From Anaerolineales bacterium (GTDB lineage Bacteria; Chloroflexota; Anaerolineae; Anaerolineales; UBA6663), in the NCBI GenBank assembly GCA_016789245.1, contig JAEURM010000125.1, positions 1 through 6,205 on the forward strand: a stretch of 6,205 nt of DNA, read 5' to 3'. The notes under the pieces were generated by a model. That model was not told the origin of the DNA. It did no database searches and worked only from the letters and a program-made list of their open reading frames with translations. The translations under genes and the position numbers were made by a program. Positions 1-5,026 of this stretch are shown one piece after another. How positions within the stretch are numbered: position 1 is the first letter of the stretch; every line of letters begins with the position of its first letter.

Positions 1-1
1 A

Positions 2-109
2 GTTGCGACATGTGAACTTTATGAAGTACCCGCCGACACTCATCTAATTTGGATTGGCAAGTCGGCGCAGGACGTCTGGCAAAAGCGATTAGCGTTTCTT
101 AAGTCCTAA
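2..109 (+). CDS. C-terminal fragment of a protein, possibly alpha/beta hydrolase-like (cut by window start)
   Basis: An open frame enters from the left edge and gives 35 residues (VATCELYEVPADTHLIWIGK followed by SAQDVWQKRLAFLKS) before a TAA at 107-109. The composition looks like real protein. The pattern E-L-Y-x-V-P-x-x-x-H followed about 16 residues later by R-L-x-F-L resembles the last strand, catalytic His and final helix of many alpha/beta hydrolases. In that reading the His of 'DTH' would be the catalytic one. This is a resemblance only, since nucleophile and acid lie outside the window. The stop codon falls 26 bases before an attC-like palindrome, which is the arrangement of a gene cassette. 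Function is uncertain; that it is coding is more secure. Confidence 0.45.
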   Translation, partial: VATCELYEVPADTHLIWIGKSAQDVWQKRLAFLKS

Positions 110-133
110 GTTTGCTGGGTGAATGTCAGAAAG

Positions 134-267
134 CGGCCCAACACAGCGTGCACCCGACGGGTGGGAGTCGCCGCGTTTTCAAGCAGATTGCGTGGCTTGA
201 ATTTGGCTCCGCCAAAGTGGCGTTGTCTCGTCCCGCCCACCCGCGGGTAACGCAAGCCGTTAGCCCG
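134..267 (+). repeat. attC-like integron cassette recombination site
   Basis: The two ends of this stretch fold on each other. The left outer box GCCCAAC (136-142) fits the R'' consensus RYYYAAC and faces GTTAGCC (259-265), close to R' GTTRRRY. The inner boxes GCGT (146-149) and ACGC (250-253) pair. ACCCG (152-156) pairs with CGGGT (244-248), and CGGGTGGG (158-165) pairs perfectly with CCCACCCG (236-243), leaving A157 bulged out. The outer and inner boxes are separated by unpaired spacers of unequal length (143-145 versus 254-258). The centre (166-235) contains smaller hairpins such as TTGGC/GCCAA (203-207/210-214). Paired R and L boxes, an extrahelical base and a variable tip are the structural signature of attC sites. 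R' departs from consensus at one base (C264). No integrase is visible, so an unrelated palindromic repeat remains possible. Confidence 0.55.
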
Positions 268-1561
268 AACTCAACGCCGCGCGTTCAATCACGGAGAGTT
301 CAGTTTCAGATTCAGATTGGAAGCGGCCCACGTTGATTTTGCGGAGCAAGTAAAGCGTAAACAGCAGGGTGAGCGCCGCGAGGCTGAAGAAGGCCAAGTA
401 ACCGGCCACCGGGTTGCCGGCCAGCGCGCCCACCCCATCCCGCACCACGCCGCCCACCAAATCACCCACCAAGCGCGCAATAGCATCCGCCATGCCCCAC
501 GCGCCAATAAACAAGCCCACTTGCCCGGCCCGCGTCATATCTAGCATGAGCGAGAGATTGCTGACGGTGGCGAGGCCGATGAACAAGCCCAGCAGAATCA
601 CGCCGGTGTAAAACACGGGCGTGCTGTGCAGTAAGCCACTCAGCACCAGTGTGGCAAACGCCAGCGTCGTGCCCGCCGAGCCAATTATCACCACCAGCCG
701 CTTACTCACGCGGCGCTCTAGCGCACCCGCAATCACCAAGCAAATCAAAAAGCATGTGCCGTAAATAGAGGTGAGCCGCGTGGTGGCTTGCACCGGCAAA
801 TCAAATGCTTGTGCGGCAAACGGCTCCAGCAAATTATCTTGCCCCAAGATGGCGGCCAGTAACAAAATAAGATAGATGAAGAACAAACGCGTTTGCGGCG
901 TGGAGGCGGCGGCGCGGGCGAGTTCCGCCCAAGTGGTGCGTTCTTCTGTGGCGGCGCGGCTGGCGCGCGGCTCAAGCTTCACTAAGCCCAGCAGGCCCAA
1001 CACCAACGCCAACATGCCCACCAACAAAAACGCGCGGTTGAGGGCTTCCACCGAGAACGGCTCTAACAGGCGGCTGAGGCCGAGGCTAACGGTGATGATG
1101 GCCACAATCATCATGAAGAACATGTAAGAAATCGTGCGGGCGCGCCCCCCCTCACCAGAAATTTCCGAGGCCAGTGAGAAGTACGAGACGGTGGAAAAGT
1201 TGAAGCCCATGCCCAACAAGCCAAACGTAACCGCACATGCGGCAAAGCCTGCCCACCAGTTTTGTTCAAACATATAGGCCGCGTAGGGGGCCAAAACCAC
1301 GCCCAGCACGCACAACACCAAGCCAATCACAATATACGGCGTGCGTCGCAAACCCATAATCGGGTGCCGGTCGGCAAATGAGCCGATGAAAACTTGAATG
1401 GGTGAAAACAGATAGGGCAAAGACGCCAGCACCGCAAACACCGTGGCCGAGACGTTGAGTTCATTAATCATCACGCGGTTGAGCGTGCCTTGAATGGGAA
1501 CCAATGTGAGGGTGACGGCCACATGTACCAGTGCGAGTTGAAAACGTTTGAGCCAGAGCAT
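260..1561 (-). CDS. PucC/BCD-family major facilitator superfamily transporter
   Basis: This 433-residue, strongly hydrophobic protein has about 12 predicted membrane spans. Near the N-terminus GTLNRVMINEL (25-35) and a motif-A-like loop GSFADRHPIMGLRRTPYI (60-77) match the PucC/LhaA family. The second half has QDNLLEPFAAQAFDLPVQAT (241-260) followed by TRLT, the family's QDxLLEPxG...ATTRLT block. DMTRAGQVGLFIGAWGMADA (341-360) also fits, and the length is normal. Characterised members assist assembly of light-harvesting complexes or handle (bacterio)chlorophyll in phototrophs; relatives in other bacteria have unknown substrates. The start is preceded by no clear Shine-Dalgarno sequence, but it is retained because the first span begins almost at once and the next Met (31) would remove it. 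The TAA stop (262-260) lies inside the right box of the attC-like site. No pigment genes are nearby, so a photosynthetic role cannot be claimed. Confidence 0.93.
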   Translation of the reverse strand: MLWLKRFQLALVHVAVTLTLVPIQGTLNRVMINELNVSATVFAVLASLPYLFSPIQVFIGSFADRHPIMGLRRTPYIVIGLVLCVLGVVLAPYAAYMFEQNWWAGFAACAVTFGLLGMGFNFSTVSYFSLASEISGEGGRARTISYMFFMMIVAIITVSLGLSRLLEPFSVEALNRAFLLVGMLALVLGLLGLVKLEPRASRAATEERTTWAELARAAASTPQTRLFFIYLILLLAAILGQDNLLEPFAAQAFDLPVQATTRLTSIYGTCFLICLVIAGALERRVSKRLVVIIGSAGTTLAFATLVLSGLLHSTPVFYTGVILLGLFIGLATVSNLSLMLDMTRAGQVGLFIGAWGMADAIARLVGDLVGGVVRDGVGALAGNPVAGYLAFFSLAALTLLFTLYLLRKINVGRFQSESETELSVIERAALSSG

Positions 1562-1632
1562 AAAGTGAATTAGGAAACGTAAACGTGAGAGGGGTGAATG
1601 CTATCACGCGCCCAAAATCTTAGGACTGTAGA

Positions 1633-1638
1633 TTTATA
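1633..1638 (-). promoter_or_regulatory. Possible -10 element for the PucC-family gene
   Basis: Read on the minus strand this is TATAAA, in the AT-rich stretch upstream of the transporter start. It would place transcription initiation some 60-65 bases before the ATG at 1561. No good -35 hexamer is seen at 17 bases, so support is weak. Confidence 0.22.
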
Positions 1639-1777
1639 GAGATTTAGAAACTACCTCGATACCATTTGCTTCAATATGCTTTCTCAGCAAAAGAGAGACT
1701 AAAAGGTTGCGAGACAAGTTGTTATGGCGAGATGGGTTTGGCACGGATTTGGCCTGAGGTGCGTCTAATTCTGTAAG

Positions 1778-1783
1778 AAAGGA
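1778..1783 (+). promoter_or_regulatory. Ribosome binding site choosing the lipoprotein start
   Basis: AAAGGA lies 7 bases before the ATG at 1791. An in-frame ATG at 1785 is only 1 base from this motif, too close for initiation. The downstream ATG is therefore the better start. Confidence 0.6.
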
Positions 1784-1790
1784 AATGCCA

Positions 1791-2252
1791 ATGTTTCAGC
1801 AAGTATGGAAAATTGGTTTGGTGGCTGTTTTAGCCGTGGTAGCCGCGTGTGCGCCGCAACCACAAGCCGCACAAGAAATTGTAGGCCGCTGGCAAAGGGT
1901 GAGTGCTTCCGGCCCGGGTGACCCGAACGAGCTTTCCAGTGAGTATGTTGAATTTTGGGCGGATGGCACTTTGCTGGCAGTGGCCAAAGAAGAAACGCCC
2001 ACTGAAACCAAATTTTGGCTAATTAACTCAGCGGCGTATACGGTGAAGAGTGAAGACCAGATTGAAGTGAGTGGCACTTGCTGGCGCGGCTGGGAACGTT
2101 ACACATGCGCCAAAACCTTCCAGCTTATGTTGGCGGCTGGCCGCCTTACCCTCATTGGTGAGTTTACGGGTGAATATGAACGGATTGGTGACGTTAGCCC
2201 TACTTTGCCGCCCACACTAGCGCCACCGTTTGCTACGCCCGCGCCGTGGTAA
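1791..2252 (+). CDS. Small lipoprotein with lipocalin-like/DUF5640-type beta domain
   Basis: The 153-residue product begins MFQQVWKIG, then a hydrophobic stretch ending in VVAAC, a lipobox with Cys20 as the predicted lipidated residue. It should therefore be exported and anchored to a membrane. The mature part starts with a short Pro/Gln linker, then GRW (32-34), EFWADGTLLAV (54-64), a Tyr-Thr-Val strand (83-85), RLTLIGEFTGEYERI (118-132). This G-x-W ... F-x-x-D-G-T ... L-T-L ... Y-x-R pattern is typical of small lipocalin-like, beta-rich bacterial domains. Cys97 and Cys106 could form a disulfide. The tail (137-153) is rich in Pro, Thr and Ala, a feature common in secreted Chloroflexota proteins. 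The start at 1791 is chosen on ribosome-site spacing; a start two codons earlier (1785) is possible. It sits divergent from the transporter gene and ends before a strong hairpin. No specific function can be assigned. Confidence 0.8.
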   Translation: MFQQVWKIGLVAVLAVVAACAPQPQAAQEIVGRWQRVSASGPGDPNELSSEYVEFWADGTLLAVAKEETPTETKFWLINSAAYTVKSEDQIEVSGTCWRGWERYTCAKTFQLMLAAGRLTLIGEFTGEYERIGDVSPTLPPTLAPPFATPAPW

Positions 2253-2272
2253 GTTATGTTGTGTTGCGGAAT

Positions 2273-2313
2273 TACCTTGAAAATCCGTCATCAGGTGGTG
2301 GATTTTCAAGGTA
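2273..2313. terminator. Perfect 14-bp hairpin between convergent genes (bidirectional terminator candidate)
   Basis: TACCTTGAAAATCC (2273-2286) and GGATTTTCAAGGTA (2300-2313) are exact reverse complements around a 13-base loop. The structure fills the gap between the lipoprotein stop (2250-2252) and the ybaK-like stop (2317-2315), one base from the latter. Its position suits a terminator serving both genes. Neither side has a long T-run, so it is not a classical intrinsic terminator and may act mainly as a 3' end stabiliser. Confidence 0.6.
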
Positions 2314-2314
2314 T

Positions 2315-2791
2315 TTACACCTTCACCGCCGCCACCTGACCGCCAGTGAGCGCGGGCAAATCTTGTGGGGAAAGTTTGAAGATGGCGTTCGGCGTGCCTG
2401 CCGCCGCCCACACTTCCACGTATTGCAATAAATCTTCGTCAATAAACGTCACCGGCGATTCCAAGTGACCCACCGGCGCTACGCCACCAATTACAAAGCC
2501 GGTGCGGGCGCGCACAAACTCTGCATCTGCTTTGCCCAGCGCCTCACCCAGCAGAGCCGCCACCGCTTTCTCGTTCACGCGGTTGGAGCCGGATGTAAGC
2601 ACTAACACCACTCGGTCACTTTCCTTAGAACGGAAAATGATGGATTTGACGATTTGGCCCAATTCACAGCCGGCGGCGGCGGCGGCCTCTTGTGAGGTGC
2701 GCGTACTTTGCTCTAGCTCTAACACGTTGAAGCTAAAGCCACGGGCGGCTAAAGCGGCTTGCACTTTTTGGGCGGAGGCAGACAGCGGCAT
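2315..2791 (-). CDS. YbaK/EbsC-family aminoacyl-tRNA deacylase
   Basis: The 158-residue protein matches the YbaK/ProRS editing-domain fold over its full length. It has an N-terminal helix with SASAQKVQAAL, then GQIVKSIIFR (45-54) with the conserved catalytic-site lysine (Lys49). The glycine-rich substrate loop TGFVIGGVAPVGH follows at 97-109, and GTPNAIFKLSPQDL closes the fold at 132-145. Family members are free-standing enzymes that hydrolyse misacylated tRNAs in the cytoplasm, typically Cys-tRNA(Pro) or Ala-tRNA(Pro); which substrate applies here cannot be read off. The frame stays open upstream to 2881, but the ATG at 2791 is preferred. It has a TTTGGAG ribosome site 5 bases upstream and homology begins there, whereas the longer frame would run through the promoter and into the divergent gene. 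It converges on the lipoprotein gene. Confidence 0.9.
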   Translation of the reverse strand: MPLSASAQKVQAALAARGFSFNVLELEQSTRTSQEAAAAAGCELGQIVKSIIFRSKESDRVVLVLTSGSNRVNEKAVAALLGEALGKADAEFVRARTGFVIGGVAPVGHLESPVTFIDEDLLQYVEVWAAAGTPNAIFKLSPQDLPALTGGQVAAVKV

Positions 2792-2796
2792 AAAAA

Positions 2797-2803
2797 CTCC
2801 AAA
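2797..2803 (-). promoter_or_regulatory. Ribosome binding site of the ybaK-like gene
   Basis: On the minus strand TTTGGAG stands 5 bases before the ATG at 2791. It fixes this start over the upstream in-frame ATG at 2881. Confidence 0.6.
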
Positions 2804-2820
2804 AGTTGAGATTGCGCCGG

Positions 2821-2829
2821 AGTATAGCA
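2821..2829 (-). promoter_or_regulatory. Extended -10 promoter element for the ybaK-like gene
   Basis: Read on the minus strand the sequence is TGCTATACT, which fits the extended -10 form TGnTATAAT with one mismatch. A start around 2814 would give a leader of roughly 23 bases containing the ribosome site. No convincing -35 is seen, which is acceptable for extended -10 promoters. Confidence 0.4.
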
Positions 2830-2864
2830 AAGTGCCGAGCGGGCGGGGTACAATCTTCGGGCTT

Positions 2865-3818
2865 ATGCTCAACCCACCCAAAACCCGTGGCCTCGCCTTT
2901 GGCTTGGGCGCATTGGTAGTAGCGTTGGCCCTCAGCGGGCTCGCGTTTTACAACTTGCGCACACTGGCCCCAACGTTTGGCACGTTTGTGTGGCTGTGCG
3001 TGGCGCTGGTGAGCGTGCCAACCACGTTGTGGGTGGGTTATCGGTGCTGGGGCCTGCTCACCGCCCGCTATGTTTTCTCAGCCCAAGCCCTCACAGTGAT
3101 TTGGGGAGAGCGGCGCGAAGTAATTCCGTTGGCAGATATTGAGTATGTGCACCCGGCCACCGAGTACGCGGGTGAACTGAAGCCGCGCGGCCTAAACTGG
3201 CCCGGGAGTTTTGTAAGCCGCGTGGCGCATCCCGAGCTGGGGGCTGTAGAGTTCCTCGCCACCAGCGCGGAAAAAGCAGATTTGGTGATGGTGGCCTACT
3301 CCGGCGGTTGGCTGGCGCTCTCGCCAGCCAATCCGGCAGATTTTTTGCAAACGTTTGAGGCGCACCGTAATCCGCAAAACGGTGAAACGCCAGAAACTGA
3401 ATTTGAGAGTGATGATGAAGCGGAAGCGCCGCCCGCGCCGGTAGAAGCGGCCTCCGTTCTGCCGGATTTGTGGCAGTGGCCCCTCTGGCAAGACCGGCTG
3501 GCGCTGACGCTGATTGCCGTGAGTGGCCTAGCGTGGCTGGTGCAAGCCGGGTATGTATTCTTTCTTCTGCCGCAACTGCCCGCAGAAATTGTTCTGCGCT
3601 TTAGGCCGGATGGCACGCCGTTTCAGGTGGGGGCGCCAGTGGGCTTGCTCATTTTGCCCGCCATCAGCGCCGTGGCGTGGGCACTTAATACTCTGCTCGG
3701 CATGATTTTTCATCGCCAACCGAACGAACGCACTATCGCTTATATCTTGCTCTTCAACACTTTTTTTGTAAGTGGCCTTACTTGGCTGGCCACGTTAAGC
3801 TTGTTAACGGCGGGATAA
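2865..3818 (+). CDS. Membrane protein with bacterial PH-like domain and DUF1648-like segment
   Basis: The 317-residue protein starts MLNPPKTRGLAFG and has two membrane spans (about 10-30 and 38-60). A soluble domain follows (about 65-165). It contains ALTVIWGERREVIPLADIEY (75-94), GSFVSRVAHPELGAVEFLAT (114-133) and ALSPANPADFLQTF (151-164), the pattern of bacterial PH domains of the bPH_5 type. An acidic, Pro/Ala-rich linker (about 170-195) leads to three more spans (about 212-234, 256-281, 291-314). Between the first two of these, LPAEIVLRFRPDGTPFQVG (238-256) resembles DUF1648 (LPxxIxxHFxxxGxPdxwg). The frame is open further upstream to 2502, but that part is antisense to the ybaK-like gene and lacks homology. 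The ATG at 2865 is chosen although its ribosome site is poor. Biochemical function is unknown. Confidence 0.82.
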   Translation: MLNPPKTRGLAFGLGALVVALALSGLAFYNLRTLAPTFGTFVWLCVALVSVPTTLWVGYRCWGLLTARYVFSAQALTVIWGERREVIPLADIEYVHPATEYAGELKPRGLNWPGSFVSRVAHPELGAVEFLATSAEKADLVMVAYSGGWLALSPANPADFLQTFEAHRNPQNGETPETEFESDDEAEAPPAPVEAASVLPDLWQWPLWQDRLALTLIAVSGLAWLVQAGYVFFLLPQLPAEIVLRFRPDGTPFQVGAPVGLLILPAISAVAWALNTLLGMIFHRQPNERTIAYILLFNTFFVSGLTWLATLSLLTAG

Positions 3819-3845
3819 TACACAAGTCGTTTGAAACACTAAAGA

Positions 3846-3912
3846 ACACGGATTGAGATGGAAAACACGGAATACACTCGCGTTTTCCTTTTATGTCCGC
3901 GTACTCCGTGTT
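3846..3912. repeat. ACACGGA-type repeats forming a 12-bp hairpin
   Basis: ACACGGA occurs at 3846-3852 and 3865-3871, and its complement TCCGTGT at 3905-3911. AACACGGAATAC (3864-3875) pairs with GTACTCCGTGTT (3901-3912) with one G-T wobble or mismatch, around a 25-base loop. It lies just after the PH-domain gene, so it may help end that transcript, although the T-run at 3932-3937 is about 20 bases past the stem. Similar short, repeated intergenic units are dispersed in some environmental bacterial genomes. Confidence 0.45.
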
Positions 3913-3964
3913 CCCCCACCCGAACGTTTAGTTTTTTCTCATTTCAAAATACTCAAGGCGATGA

Positions 3965-3970
3965 TATATT
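3965..3970 (+). promoter_or_regulatory. Candidate -10 element for the MarR-family gene
   Basis: TATATT matches the -10 consensus at 5 of 6 positions in an AT-rich stretch, about 33 bases before the ATG. The hexamer 17 bases upstream (TTTCAA, 3942-3947) is a poor -35. Confidence 0.35.
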
Positions 3971-3999
3971 TTAGCTCGCTTAACTAATAAGCCGAGTTG
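3971..3999. promoter_or_regulatory. Imperfect palindrome, possible MarR autoregulatory operator
   Basis: CTCGCTTA (3976-3983, inside TTAGCTCGCTTA) and TAAGCCGAG (3988-3996) are reverse complements apart from one extra base in the right arm; the outer bases pair partly. The element lies between the candidate -10 and the start codon of the MarR gene, a usual place for an autorepressor operator. Assignment is inferred from position and symmetry only. Confidence 0.35.
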
Positions 4000-4002
4000 A
4001 AA

Positions 4003-4446
4003 ATGCCGTCTTCTAAACTATTTCACGCCGCCTTACATGAATGGGCCGAAGTGTTTATGCACCGCTCCATGCGCGAATGGATGCGTTATGTGCGCGGCAC
4101 CGGCCTCTCCTTGCCGCAGTTCAATGTGATGATGAAGCTGTTTTATGGCGGTGGGTGTGGCGTTTCTGAAATTAGCACGCACTTAGATGTAACCGCCGCC
4201 GCCGCCAGCCAACTGATAGATGGTTTGGTGCACAAGGGCCTCCTCGCCCGCGTGGAAGCCGAGCATGACCGCCGTGCCAAGCAAATTACGCTCACCGCAG
4301 AGGGCCAAGTCCTGATTGAAAAAGGCATTGAAGCGCGGAGCGGCTGGACGCGCGAGTTAGCGCAATACTTAGATGCTGAGCGGCGCGAAGCCATTAGTGC
4401 CGCACTAAAACAGTTAGCAGAAGCCACACGCAAACTCGAACAATAA
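4003..4446 (+). CDS. MarR-family transcriptional regulator
   Basis: The 147-residue protein has the all-helical-plus-wing layout of MarR repressors. An N-terminal dimerisation helix is followed by LSLPQFNVMMKLFY (36-49). The helix-turn-helix is GVSEISTHLDVTAAAASQLI (53-72) plus DGLVHKGLLARV, and the wing EAEHDRRAKQITLT (85-98) holds the diagnostic D-R-R-x-K/R. A C-terminal helix pair (about 115-146) completes the dimer interface. Such proteins usually repress themselves and a neighbouring gene until a small aromatic or oxidising ligand binds. The likely target is the nitroreductase-family gene 46 bp downstream on the same strand. A TTG two codons earlier (3997) could also initiate, but ATG at 4003 is preferred; GAG at 3994-3996 is a weak ribosome site at 6 bases. 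The ligand cannot be predicted. Confidence 0.92.
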   Translation: MPSSKLFHAALHEWAEVFMHRSMREWMRYVRGTGLSLPQFNVMMKLFYGGGCGVSEISTHLDVTAAAASQLIDGLVHKGLLARVEAEHDRRAKQITLTAEGQVLIEKGIEARSGWTRELAQYLDAERREAISAALKQLAEATRKLEQ

Positions 4447-4462
4447 AGTTGCGCGGTACTGG

Positions 4463-4484
4463 CCAATAACAAATAACCAATAAC
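4463..4484 (+). repeat. Short direct repeat CCAATAAC in the marR spacer
   Basis: CCAATAAC occurs at 4463-4470 and 4477-4484, separated by AAATAA, so the stretch is three near-copies of an AATAAC unit. It occupies the position where a ribosome site for the next gene would be expected, yet contains no purine-rich Shine-Dalgarno motif. Confidence 0.45.
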
Positions 4485-4492
4485 TACTCTAT

Positions 4493-4957
4493 ATGACTGA
4501 ACAAATCGCCTCTGTAAAAGTTCCACCGTTTGCGAAGTTTGCCATGCAAGCCCAAGTATTTTTGCTCCGGCGCGGTTGGATGGGCAAGATGGGTGAATCG
4601 GTGATGGTCATCACCACCACAGGCCGCAAGAGTGGCCGGCCATTTTCCACGCCAATTGGTTTTGTGCGCGATGGCCAGCATTACCTCGCCCTTACGCGCG
4701 GCGGCAATGAGCGCTCTAACTGGTATCTCAACTTGCGCGCCAACCCAAGCGCCACGCTAGAAATTCAGGGCCGCCACATTCCCGTGCGCGCTGAGTTTTT
4801 GGTAGTAGAAGCGGAACGCCAGCACGCTATTCAGCTGTACAAAGAACAACGGGCAGAAATTTTGGGGATGGCTTCGGGCGCTGGGCGCAACGCCACGTCG
4901 CAACAAATTGAAGAAGCGTTTTTGACGCGGCTGTTTGTGAGGTTTATTCCGGCGTAG
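4493..4957 (+). CDS. Deazaflavin (F420)-dependent nitroreductase-family protein
   Basis: The 154-residue protein belongs to the Ddn-like split beta-barrel family (DUF385, PF04075). VMVITTTGRKSGRPFSTPIG (37-56) carries the family's TTxGRKSGxxRxTP cofactor-phosphate-binding motif. YLALTRGG (64-71) and NWYLNLRANPSATLEI (76-91) match the next conserved blocks. Length is typical. Relatives use reduced F420, sometimes other flavins, to reduce nitroaromatics, quinones or unsaturated ketones; substrate here is unknown. It follows the MarR gene by 46 bp on the same strand and is probably co-transcribed and controlled by it. No Shine-Dalgarno sequence precedes the ATG, so initiation may rely on coupling or an internal leaderless start. 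Use of F420 is a family inference; no F420 synthesis gene is in view. Confidence 0.9.
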   Translation: MTEQIASVKVPPFAKFAMQAQVFLLRRGWMGKMGESVMVITTTGRKSGRPFSTPIGFVRDGQHYLALTRGGNERSNWYLNLRANPSATLEIQGRHIPVRAEFLVVEAERQHAIQLYKEQRAEILGMASGAGRNATSQQIEEAFLTRLFVRFIPA

Positions 4958-4970
4958 AGGCGTGAGGGCG

Positions 4971-5019
4971 CTTAATCCCTAACCCCTCAACACGCGCCGG
5001 GATTAGGGATTAAGGATTA
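4971..5019. terminator. Inverted GGGATTA heptamer array between convergent genes
   Basis: CTTAATCCCTAA (4971-4982) pairs exactly with TTAGGGATTAAG (5003-5014). After one mismatch, CCC (4984-4986) pairs with GGG (4999-5001), leaving a 12-base loop. The right arm is GGGATTA twice (4999-5005, 5006-5012) then AGGATTA; the left arm is its complement, TAATCCC TAACCCC (4973-4986). It lies just after the nitroreductase-family stop and before the hydroxylase stop, where a shared terminator would be expected. There is no T-run, so it may instead be an intergenic repeat folded by chance of its inverted arrangement. Confidence 0.55.
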
Positions 5020-5026
5020 CGAAAAA

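Noticed and set aside
112..336. 74-codon open frame over the attC-like palindrome
   Set aside because: It reads through the palindrome and the antisense of the transporter gene end; composition is biased (Arg/Pro/Ser) with no domain, typical of a chance frame in GC-rich DNA.
2806..2828. Possible plus-strand promoter TTGAGA...TATAGC ahead of the PH-domain gene
   Set aside because: The two hexamers are only 11 bases apart, too close for a sigma-70 type promoter.
2502..2864. Upstream open extension of the PH-domain gene frame
   Set aside because: It is antisense to the well-supported ybaK-like gene, has no family match, and the hydrophobic N-terminus begins at the ATG at 2865.
2792..2881. Upstream open extension of the ybaK-like frame on the minus strand
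   Set aside because: It crosses the promoter region and overlaps the divergent gene; the ATG at 2791 has a ribosome site and matches family start.
4143..4526. 127-codon minus-strand frame opposite the MarR gene
   Set aside because: It is the antisense shadow of a clear MarR coding region, rich in Ser/Arg/Ala with no family match.
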